Shown: positions 55,346 through 64,000 of the stretch, piece after piece
Layout of the letters: each line of letters begins with the position of its first letter
How positions within the stretch are numbered: position 1 is the first letter of the stretch
Assembly (NCBI GenBank): GCA_012932295.1
Contig: JAAONU010000002.1
Span: 33,753,485 to 33,817,484, forward strand
DNA length: 64,000 nucleotides
Source: Cyclina sinensis
Lineage: Eukaryota; Mollusca; Bivalvia; Venerida; Veneridae
Direction: 5' to 3'
Program-made: the position numbers and the translations under genes
The notes under the pieces: generated by a model
Told to the model about the DNA's origin: nothing
What the model saw: the letters and a program-made list of their open reading frames with translations, nothing else
Database searches by the model: none

Positions 55346-55886
55346 CAAGAGCCATGTTACACATGGTTAATCCCCCCGCCGGGAAGAAGCTACCTGAAGG
55401 TTGTACTTTCAAACACTCAATGTAATAATGTTTGAAGAAAATCCCACAAAAAATAGGCAGGATAGAGTTATTGTTCTTGCAAACTGCACTTCCTACCAAT
55501 GTGATATGTCAGTGTATTAAGTTTGAAGAAAATCGCTCAAGCACTTTTGGAGTTATGCTTCGGACAAAGTTTTTCAATTAAATCTGATAAAGGGGAATAA
55601 TTCTAAAAGTAGGCAAGGTAGAGTTATTATTCTTTCACACTGCACCTCCTCCAAATGTGCTTTGAGTATATGAAGTTTGAAGAAATTCACTAAAGTACTT
55701 TTGGAGTTATGCTCCGGACAAAACTGGAGCGGACGGACGCACGGACGGACAGAGACCATTTCTTATATCCCCTCCGTCTTTGGCGGGGGGATAATAAGTT
55801 CAAGAATTCAAGAATTAGATATACATGTGTATGCTGGGATTTTTAAAATGTAAACAATAAATCTGATAACGGGAATAACTCTAAAC

Positions 55887-58800
55887 ATGAGGGCCATGAT
55901 GGCCCTGTATCGCTCACCTGAGTATGACTGCTTTTAACAAAGTTGCTATGGACCTTTTTAATTGACCCCAGATGACCCATATTCGAACTTGACCTAGAAA
56001 TTATTGAAACAATCTCTTTGACAAATTTTCAGGATATTTGGACTGAAAAAGTAGCATCTAGAGTGTTAACAAGGTTTCACGATATTTAGGCTCTGTGACC
56101 TAGTTTTTGACCCCAGATAACCCATATCCAATCTTGAGCTACAAATCATCAAAACAACCTACCTGACAGATTTCCAGGACATTTGGACTTAAAATGTAGC
56201 CTCTAGAGTGTTTTCAAAGTTTTTTCCATATTTGGGCTCTGTGGCCTAGTTTTTGACCCAAAATGACCCATACTCCAACTTGAGCAAGAAATCATCAAAC
56301 AAAAGGGCCATGATGGCCCTGGATCGCTCACCTGGGTACTTTGGCTGTAGGTTTGCTGTTAAGCAGTATTTCATTTTTTAATTGAAAATATGTAAGTGCC
56401 TACAAACCAAATATGTAAAATATCAGTCAATAAATAAAGGCTCTATGACAGAAAGTAGAAATATCTATTATAAGCTATGGTGACCTTGACCTTGACCCAG
56501 TGACCTCAAACCCTACCCATGGGTAGAGGTCCATGCAAGGAACCTCTATACTGAATATCAAAAATATTGGTCTATAAATGAAGGCTCTAGGAGGTACAGT
56601 AGATAAATCTACTTTTAACCTCCGTGACCTTTAACCTAATCCAATAATTTGAAAAAGCTTGATAAAGCTTGCTTATGCCAAATTTTAAAATTCTAGTTCT
56701 TGTGGTTTCAGACAAGAAGATTTTTAAAGATTTTCTTCTATATTGTTATTTAAAACTTGTGACCCCTCGGGCGGGGCCAATAGTGACCCCAGAGACATTT
56801 TTCTAACAAACTTGGTAGAGGTCCACTAGACAATGCTACACACCAAATATCTAAGCTCTATAACTTACGGTTTCTGATAAGAAGATTTTTTAAAGATTTT
56901 CCTATATAACTCTATGTAAAACAAGTGACCCCCAGGGCGGGGCCATTTTTGACCCAGAGGCCAGGATTTGAACAAACTTGGTAGAGGTCTACTAGACAAT
57001 GCTACATACCAAATATCTTAACTGTATGCCTTCTTGTTTCTGACAAGAAGATTTTTTAGTATTTCCTATATAACTCTATGTAAAACAAGTGACCCCCAGG
57101 GCGGGGCCATTTTTGACCCAGAGGCCAGGATTTGAACAAACTTGGTAGAGGTCCACTAGGCAATGCTTCACACCAAATATCTAAGCTCTATAACTTACGG
57201 TTTCTGACAAAAAGATTTTTTTAAGATTTTCTTATATAACTCTATGTAAAACTAGTGGCCCCTGGGGCGGGGCCATTTTTGACCCAGAGGCCATGATTTG
57301 AACAAACTTGGTAGAGGTCCACTAGGCAATGCTACAAACCAAATATCTAAGCTCTATAACTTACGGTTTCTGACAAGAAGATTTTTTAAGATTTTCCTAT
57401 ATAACTCTATGTAAAACTAGTGGCCCCTGGGGCGGGGCCATTTTTGACCCAGAGGACAGGATTTGAACAAACCTGGTAGAGGTCCACTAGACAATGCTAC
57501 ACACCAAATATCTAAGCTCTAAAACTTACGGTTTCTGACAAGAAGATTTTTTAAGATTTTCCTATATAACTCTATGTAAAACTAGTGGCCCCTGGGGCGG
57601 GGCCATTTTTGACCCAGAGGCCAGGATTTGAACAAACTTGGTAGAGGTCCACTAGGCAATGCTACACACCAAATATCTAAGCTCTATAACTTACGGTTTC
57701 TGACAAAAAGATTTTTTTAAGATTTTCTTATATAACTCTATGTAAAACTAGTGGCCCCTGGGGCGGGGCCATTTTTGACCCAGAGGACAGGATTTGAACA
57801 AACTGGGTAGAGGTCCACTAGGCAATGCTACACACCAAATATCTAAGCTCTATAACTTACGGTTTCTGACAAGAAGATTTTTTAAAGATTTTCCAATATA
57901 ACTCTATGTAAAACAAGTGACCCCCAGGTCGGGGCCATTTTTGACCCAGAGGCCATGATTTGAACAAACTTAGTAGAGGTCCACTAGACAATGCTACATA
58001 CCAAATATCGTAACTCTAGGCCTTGTGGTTTCTGACAAGAAGATTTTCAAGTTTTCCCTATATAACTCTATGTAAAATCAACTGACCCCTGGGGTGGGGC
58101 CAGTTTTGTCCCCAGGGACATAATTTGAACTAACTTGGTAGAGGTCCACTAGATGATGCTTCATACCAAATATCAAAGCTCCAGGCCTTGTGGTTTCGGA
58201 GAAGAAGATTTTTAAAGATCCAACTTATAAAATCTATTTTTAGCTCTAGTGAACCAGAAATGCAATGGACCAAAACCATTTGAACAATCTTGGTAGAGCT
58301 TCATGCAAGAAACATCCCAGGCAAGTTTTATTAAATTTGCCCCATTGGTTTCAGAGGAGATGCTGTTTGAATGAAAAGTTGACGACGGACGGACGGACTG
58401 ACGGACGACGGACAAAGACCGATCAGAATAGCTCACCCTGAGCACTTTGTGCTCAGGTGAGCTAAAAACCTGTCTGACAAATTTCTAGGATATTTGGACT
58501 GGAAATGTAACCTCTGAAGTGTTAAAAAGTTTTTTTAAATTTTCATACCATGTGACCTAGTTTTTGATCCCAGATGACCCATATCCAAATTCGAGCTAGA
58601 AATCATTGAAACAACCTTTCTGACATTTGGACTAAAAATGTAACCTCTAGAGCTTTTACAAGGTTTTTCTACTTTCGGGCTCTCTGACCTACTTTTTGAC
58701 CCCAGAGAACCTATATTCAAAACTGAGCTAGAAATCATCCATAGAATCTTTCTGACAAATTTCCAGGTTATTTGGACTGAAAATGCTACCTTTAGAATAT

Positions 58801-59764
58801 CAACAAGGTTTTTCCATATTTGGACTCTGTGACCTAGTTTGTGACCCCAGATGACCCATACTCGAACTTGATCTAGAAATCATCAAGGCAATTTTTCTGA
58901 CAAATTTCCAGATTATTTGGGCTGAAAATGTAATCTCTAGAGTGTTAACAAGATTTTTCTATTTTTGGGCTCTGTGTCCTAGTTTTTGAACCCAGATGAC
59001 CCATATTTCAACTTTTGCTAGAAATCTTTGAAGCAACCTTTCTGACAAATTTCCAGATTATTTGAACTGAAAATGTAATCTCTAGAGTGTTAACAAGATG
59101 TTTCTATTTTTGGGCTCTGTGACCTAGTTTTTGAACCCAGATGACCCATAATTGAACTTGAGCTAGAAATCATAGAAGCAACCTTCCTGACAGACTTCCA
59201 GATTATTTGGTTAAAAAATGTTACCTCTAGAGTGTTAACAAGGTTATTCAATATTGGCTCTGTGACCTAGTTTTTGACCCCAGATGACCTATATTTGAAC
59301 TTGACCTAGAAATCATCAAAGCAACCTTTCTGACAAATTTCAAGATTATTTGGGCTGAAAATGTAACCTCTAGAGTGTTAACAAGATTTTTTTGGGGGCT
59401 CCGTGACCTAGTTTTTGAACCCAGATGACCCATATTTGAACTTGAGCTAGAAATCATCATTAGAACATTTCTGACAAATTTACAGGATATTTGGACTGAA
59501 AAAGTAGCCTCTAGAGTGTTAACAAGGTTTTTCTATATTTGGGCTGTGACCTAGTTTTCCAACCCTGATAACCCATGTTCGAACTGGTCCGAGATATTAA
59601 TGAGACAAACATCCTGACGAAGTTTCATGACAATTGAGGCAAAAATGTGACCACTAGAGTGTTAACAAACCAATTGTTAAAGGACGGACGGACAGACGGA
59701 CGGACGACGGACAAAAGGTGATCAGAAAAGCTCACTCTGTCACTACGTGACAGGTGAGCTAAAA
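55887..59764 (+). mobile_element. Pearl-like family A element inserted in family C
   Basis: The left end GAGGGCCATGATGGCCC plus TGTATCGCTCACCTGAG starts at about 55887, after AATAACTCTAAA of a family C unit. The right end CTGTCACTACGTGACAG and GTGAGCTAAAAA stop at about 59764, followed by ATAGGCAAGG, the next bases of the same C unit. The core units are split by family B at 56300-58465. Core sequence closely follows the copies at 23550 and 27830. Confidence 0.85.
56300..58465 (+). mobile_element. Pearl-like family B element inserted in family A
   Basis: The left end is AAAAGGGCCATGATGGCCCT plus GGATCGCTCACCTGGG. The core has about ten units of about 166 bases (TTTTTGACCCAGAGGCCAGG ... AACAAACTTGGTAGAGGTCC ... 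CTAAGCTCTATAACTTACGG). A GACGGACGGACGGACTGACG stretch, the hairpin CTGAGCACTTTGTGCTCAG and the end GTGAGCTAAAA follow. The interrupted A unit reads AAATCATCAAA on the left and AACCTGTCTGACAAATT on the right, which join to match intact A units. No coding. Confidence 0.87.
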
Positions 59765-59766
59765 AT

Positions 59767-61000
59767 AGGCAAGGTAGAGTTATTGGACTTGCACACTGCA
59801 CTACCTACCAATGTGCTCTGTCAGTGTATGAAGCTTGAATAAAATCCCTCAAGTAGTTTTGGAGTTATGCTCCGGACAAAATTTATCAAGTAATTCTGAT
59901 AAAGGGGAATAACTCTAAAAATAAGCAAGGTAGAGTTATTGTTCTTGCACACTGCACTACCTACCAATGTGCTCTGTCAGTGTATGAAGCTTGAATAAAA
60001 TCCCTCAAGTAGTTTTGGAGTTATGCTCCGGTCAAAATTTATCAAGTAATTCTGATAAAGGGAAGTTACTCTAAAAATAGGCAAGGTAAAGTTATTGCAC
60101 TTGCACACTGCACTACCTACCAATGTGTTCTGTCAGTGTATGAAGCTTGAATAAAATCCCTCAAGTAGTTTTGGAGTTATGCTCCGGACAAAATTTATCA
60201 AGTAATTCTGATAAAGGGGAGTTACTCTAAAAACAGGCAAGGTAGAGTTATTACACATTCACACTGCACTACCTACCAATGTGCTCTGTCAGTGTATGAA
60301 GCTTGAATAAAATCCCTCAAGTAGTTTTAGAGTTATGCTCCGAACAAAATTTATCAAGTAATTCTGATAAAGGGGAATAACTCTAAAAATAGGCAAGGTA
60401 GAGTTATTGCACTTGTACAATGCACTCCCTACCAATGTGCTCTGTCAGTGTATGAAGCTTGAATAAAATCCCTCAAGTAGTTTTGGAGTTATGCTCCGGA
60501 CAAAATTTATCAAGTAATTCTGATAAAGAGGAGTTACTCTAAAAATAGGCAAGGTAGAGTTATTGCACTTGCACACTGCACTACCTACCAATGTGTTCTG
60601 TCAGTGTATGAAGCTTGAATAAAATCCCTCAAGTAGTTTTGGAGTTATGCTCCGGACAAAATTTATCAAGTAATTCTGATAAAGGGGAGTTACTCTAAAA
60701 ACAGGCAAGGTAGAGTTATTGCACATTCACATTGCACTACCTACCAATGTGCTCTGTCAGTGTATGAAGCTTGAATAAAATCCCTCAAGTAGTTTTGGAG
60801 TTATGCTCCGGACAAAATTTATCAAGTAATTCTGATAAAGGGGAGTTACTCTAAAAATAGGCAAGGTAGAGTTATTGTTCTTGCACACTGCACTACCTAC
60901 CAATGTGCTCTGTCAGTGTATGAAGTTTGAATAAAATCCCTCAAGTAGTTTTGGAGTTATGCTCCGGACAAAATTGTTTCGGACGGACGGACGCACGGAT
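59767..61000 (+). repeat. 156-bp tandem array, eight units
   Basis: Eight very similar units with constant 156-base spacing; differences are mostly single bases (GGGGAATAA versus GGGGAGTTA, CTTGCACACTG versus ATTCACACTG). It is the core of family C. The homogeneity suggests recent expansion or sequence exchange. Confidence 0.92.
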
Positions 61001-61056
61001 GCACGGACGGACGAAGGGCATTTCTAATATCCCCTCCGCCTTTGGCGGGGGGATAA

Positions 61057-63485
61057 ACAAGCAAGTAGAGAAGCCAGAGAACTAGATAGTGATATACGCC
61101 AACAGGTTAGGAGGATGGAAAACCAGTTTTTGACACATGTTGAAATTGGTGCTCAAGAAGCAGCTTACCTTGTACTACAGATGGCTCTTAGAGGATCAAC
61201 AAGAGATGTCATTTAAGTAGATACAAACAGAACTGAAAACAGTTTTACTGAAGTCATTTACTGACTTGCAAGAGTTGCCCGAGACATCAAAAAATGTTGA
61301 AGTTGACAGTGTTTTGAAAAGGTACAGAAGAAGACCAAAAGTGCTAGAATCAATGTGCTATGCAGACTTTGCAGCATGGTATGAACTTTGTCTTAGAAAG
61401 ACAAAGAAAAAGCACATAATGGCAGTGAAGATTCTGAATTATTGGAGACTAACTATGAACTTGACAGTTGTGATGATATAAATTCTGACATAGAAGTGTC
61501 AGTTGGACAAGAGATTAAGTTTTCTGATGGAACACGTATAAAAGAACGGCATACTAAAATAATAACTTATTCCCACTTCACATCTTTGAACGCTAACAGT
61601 GAAGAATATTATAGAGAACACATAATGCTATATACAAACTGGAGAGACGAAGATAGATATTTTACCAGAGGACATGACACTTACAAAAGCTACTACCAGG
61701 AATTCGAAACTGTAATCTTGAATAAAAAAGCAGAGTATGAAAATATTGACAGACATCTTTGTGATCATCTTTCAGAAATGGAATTTGATGAATACCCTAA
61801 CTCTCTCAACCCACAAGGACAACATCAAGAATTACTGGATGAAGAGGAAGGCTCAACACCCTTCCAATTGTAGGGCTGTTTTGAGCCAGGTCAGACATCA
61901 GAACATCAACCTGAACTGTATGATATTGGCCAAGATTTAGGAAGTGATCTTCTCCTTCTCATGAAATTGAAAACGAGAAATTCTTGCAACTGGCTATACA
62001 GTTAAATGAACGACAACAGGCTTTCTTTAATCATGTTTTGCATTCAGTGAAAACAAAGAGTATGCCCACTTATGCATTCCTGTCTGGAGGAGCTGGTGTC
62101 GCTAAAAGCGTTGTGTTAAGGGTTCTGTATCAAGCTCTTCTCAAATATTTCAGTCCCAAGAGAGGGGACGATCCCAGTTCCATTAAAATACTGCTCTGTG
62201 CACCAACAGGTAAATCTGCCCACAATATTGGTGGAAGTACAATACATTCAGCATTTTCTGTGCCAGCAAATAAGAAATATGAGAGTTCAAACCCCCTAGA
62301 TATGCAGCAGTTGAATGCAATGCGAAGCCGATATGGTGGTCTGAAAACTGTTTTCATTGATGAATATCGATGGTTGTTCGTCATTTATTCAATTACATTA
62401 ACTTGCGCCTACAAGAAATTATGTGTTGTACTCTGCCTTTTGGTAGAGTAAGTATTGTTGCTTTTGGAGACCTTTTCCAATTGAGACCAGTCATGGATTC
62501 TTGGATCTTTTCCAATGTTCATTCAGTGCCAAATTTAAATTGCTTGGCAGGAAATCTATAGCAAGAGCTATTCACTTTGTATGAATTGACTGAAGTTGAC
62601 TAAGTCAAAAACATGATCTTGCATTTGCGCAGTTGCTAAACAGACTGAGAGAAGGCTGTCAGACAGATGATGACTTGAATGTGCTTAGAGGTAGATGTGA
62701 AAAATGTGCCACACTTGTATTGCATTAAAGAGCAGGTCATCAGTCACATCAACTCATTGTTGTCAACTGTTCAGGAATGTAACAAGGCTAGCATTGAAAC
62801 CATTGATAATGTTTCTGGCAATTTCACAAAATCTGTTGTCACAAAAATATTGGCAAAAATCCCTTCAGACTCTAGCAAGACAGTGGGTTTGCAAAAAAAA
62901 CATAACTCTCGGACTGAACATGCCTGCAGAAATGTGTGTCAATGTTGATGTGACTGATGGTCTGACAAATGGTGCTGCTTGTCTCGTGAGACATTTTGAT
63001 TACAGAGTTGCCAATAGTAGACGATGCAGCATAATTTTGGTTGAATTTGACGATAAAGTTATAGGCCAGGCATGGAAAACAAAATTCAAACATTTATACA
63101 CTTCAAATATTTCACGAGGATGGGTTCCTATTTTGGAAACCACACGTAACTTTAGAATTCAGTATTTCAAAACTTACCTAATTGTGAGTTTCCACTACAA
63201 ATGGCTGCAGCTAAAACTATACATAAATCTCAGGGCTCAACCATGCAAGAAGCTGTGATACATTTTGGCACAAGGAAACTTGAAAATGTCTACTATGTTG
63301 GCTTGAGTCGCCTCACTCATTTATCAGGTGTATTTGTCTCAGAACTGAATGACAGAAAGATAAGCATTAGCACAGAAGTACTTGATAAAACGTTAAGACT
63401 TAGACATAAAAAATCCCTATCTTTATGTGTTCCAGACCTATCTTCTTGTAATGCTGACAAAATGACTGTTTCCAGAACACATTAA
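61057..63485 (+). pseudogene. Helitron PIF1-type helicase region
   Basis: A linker region (ASREARELDSDIRQQVRRME at 61063 onward; LKRYRRRPKVLESMCYADFA at 61266-61481; frame 61442-61873) leads to the helicase. From 61984: NERQQAFFNHVLHSVKTKSM, then the Walker A loop SGGAGVAKSVVLRVLYQ, LLCAPTGKSAHNIGGSTIHS and the Walker B VFIDE. Shifted frames continue with GRVSIVAFGDLFQLRPVMDS (62370-62561), NMPAEMCVNVDVTDGLTNGA (about 62920-62980), and AAAKTIHKSQGSTMQEAVIH plus ENVYYVGLSRLTHLSG (63201-63485). These are the ordered motifs of SF1B helicases that unwind the donor strand. The Walker A has Ala where Gly is usual before Lys. Multiple frameshifts. Confidence 0.85.
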
Positions 63486-63538
63486 TAGTATTAAGAATGA
63501 AAGGAATTGTGATGTCCTATAGACTAATGTTATAATGT

Positions 63539-63680
63539 ATGTGAGACCACCATAGTATATATGTATGTTGTATGTAATATCATGATAGGGGGACTTCCGG
63601 AAAAACATGGAACCTTAGTAAACACGATTAAAACAGATACATAGTTATTATCAATTAATATCCACCAATAGGACTTATCA
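63539..63680 (+). mobile_element. 5' LTR of an LTR retrotransposon (approximate)
   Basis: A segment starting TGTGAGACC or slightly earlier and ending CTTATCA directly before a primer binding site. A length of about 140 bases is short but usual for Mag-type Ty3/Gypsy elements. The partner LTR is outside the window, so the start is a guess. Confidence 0.5.
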
Positions 63681-63682
63681 TC

Positions 63683-63695
63683 TGGCGACGAGGAT
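63683..63695 (+). promoter_or_regulatory. Primer binding site, fits tRNA-Ser
   Basis: TGGCGACGAGGAT is complementary to the 3' end of animal serine tRNAs (ATCCTCGTCG plus CCA), the usual primer of reverse transcription for some Ty3/Gypsy elements. Confidence 0.75.
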
Positions 63696-63775
63696 AAAAA
63701 CAAACAAAAAGAAATTACTTATATAATATTTGGATATATTTTTCATGTGTTAATTGATGGATTAAGACGTTAACC

Positions 63776-64000
63776 ATGAACAATTTACCAGCATTTCCAA
63801 GTTTTGATCTTGAAACGGATAAATCCAATGCAGGCACGCGTTGGGAGAAATGGATTGGGCGCCTCGAAAATTTATTTGTGGGGATGAAAATAACAAACGC
63901 TGACCAGAGAAGAGCATTATAACTACATTACGCCGGAGAAAAAGTGTACGACATCTATGACGTAGAGAAAAGGACAGCGCAGCGACTTATGACGCAACAA
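63776..64000 (+). pseudogene. Start of LTR-retrotransposon gag (one in-frame stop), runs off right edge
   Basis: ATG at 63776 gives MNNLPAFPSFDLETDKSNAG and WEKWIGRLENLFVGMKI; a TAA falls at 63920-63922, after which the frame continues with LHYAGEKVYDIYDVEKR to the window end. The W-x-x-W-x-x-x-x-E pattern and the LHYAGE-x-V-x-D-I-Y segment are those of gag proteins of Ty3/Gypsy elements common in invertebrates. The rest of gag and pol is not in the window. Confidence 0.75.

Larger units (their letters stand above)
55350..61056 (+). mobile_element. Pearl-like family C element(s), 156-bp units, hosting A and B
   Basis: The left end at 55350 has the hairpin CCATGTTACACATGG followed by TTAATCCCCCCGCC. 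The right end at about 61056 is GGCGGGGGGATAA, the inverted partner, after GGACGGACGGACGCACGG and the hairpin CCTCCGCCTTTGGCGG. A complete-looking right end also occurs at 55795 (TTTGGCGGGGGGATAATAAG), giving a short first element (about 445 bp) and then a second body. The core unit (AGGCAAGGTAGAGTTATTG ... CAAGTAATTCTGATAAAGGG) repeats eight times at 59767, 59923, 60079, 60235, 60391, 60547, 60703 and 60859, exactly 156 bases apart. It sits inside the Helitron between Rep and helicase. Confidence 0.82.
47994..63485 (+). mobile_element. Decayed autonomous Helitron (Rep/helicase), interrupted twice
   Basis: Coding remnants in one orientation and order are: an N-terminus at 47994, continuation at 52681-55345 (conserved N-terminal region and Rep), and 61057-63485 (linker and PIF1-type helicase). 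Two foreign blocks interrupt it, a hAT transposon (48154-52680) and a pearl-like nest (55350-61056). Removing them leaves about 5.3 kb, a normal size for a Helitron coding region. Many stops and frameshifts show it is dead. Exact Helitron ends were not identified. Confidence 0.82.

Overview
This window looks like animal nuclear DNA, most likely from a bivalve mollusc. It is AT-rich, its host genes are split by GT-AG introns, and most of it is transposable elements. Three families of elements with tandem-repeat cores and ACGG microsatellite tails match what is described as 'pearl'/Helitron-derived elements in bivalves. A tRNA-type SINE and the mix of CR1-, I-, L1-, DIRS-, Ngaro-, hAT- and Helitron-like elements fit the same assignment. 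I assigned everything by reading the sequence; no database search was run.

Host genes. At the left edge (1-1623, minus strand) are the first three coding exons of a DAZAP2-like gene, which continues beyond position 1. A second gene (8849-13998, plus strand) has five exons I could join by splice phase. It encodes a Ly6/uPAR (three-finger) domain followed by a von Willebrand A domain and ends in a stop and AATAAA; its signal-peptide exon was not found. A lone terminal exon at 46632-46882 resembles the C-terminus of MULE-transposase-type proteins. Everything else that codes looks mobile.

Layout. 3.4-6.85 kb: CR1-like LINE (plus) with a PHD finger, endonuclease and RT, one frameshift, and a 2A-like motif near its N-terminus. 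7.4-8.0 kb: RT relic (minus). 15.8-17.3, 23.5-24.4 and 27.8-29.3 kb: copies of pearl-like family A. 18.2-25.4 kb: an I/Nimb-like LINE (minus; ORF1, endonuclease, RT, RNase H) broken by three insertions. 29.6-33.1 kb: a DIRS-like element with terminal inverted repeats, an apparent intron near the start of gag, and a deleted tyrosine recombinase. 33.6-34.8 kb: a duplicated unit hit by two TIR elements. 36.2-43.0 kb: a 32-bp tandem array containing a TA-flanked TIR element, which contains a Ngaro-like retroelement with the split repeat order A1-B1-A2-B2 and an SGNH hydrolase ORF. 44.9-46.6 kb: an L1-like ORF1 plus endonuclease fragment.

The right third (47.99-63.49 kb) is one decayed autonomous Helitron (Rep with HIH, then a PIF1-type helicase). 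It was interrupted twice: by a 4.5-kb intron-containing hAT transposon (48154-52680), and between Rep and helicase by a 5.7-kb nest in which pearl-like family C contains family A, which contains family B. The last 460 bases are the start of an LTR retrotransposon (short LTR, a binding site fitting tRNA-Ser, start of gag).

The most notable points are the nested Helitron cluster, the shared hairpin/TIR end structure of the three pearl-like families (sequence changed, pairing kept), the SGNH-bearing Ngaro-like element, and the Ly6-vWA gene.
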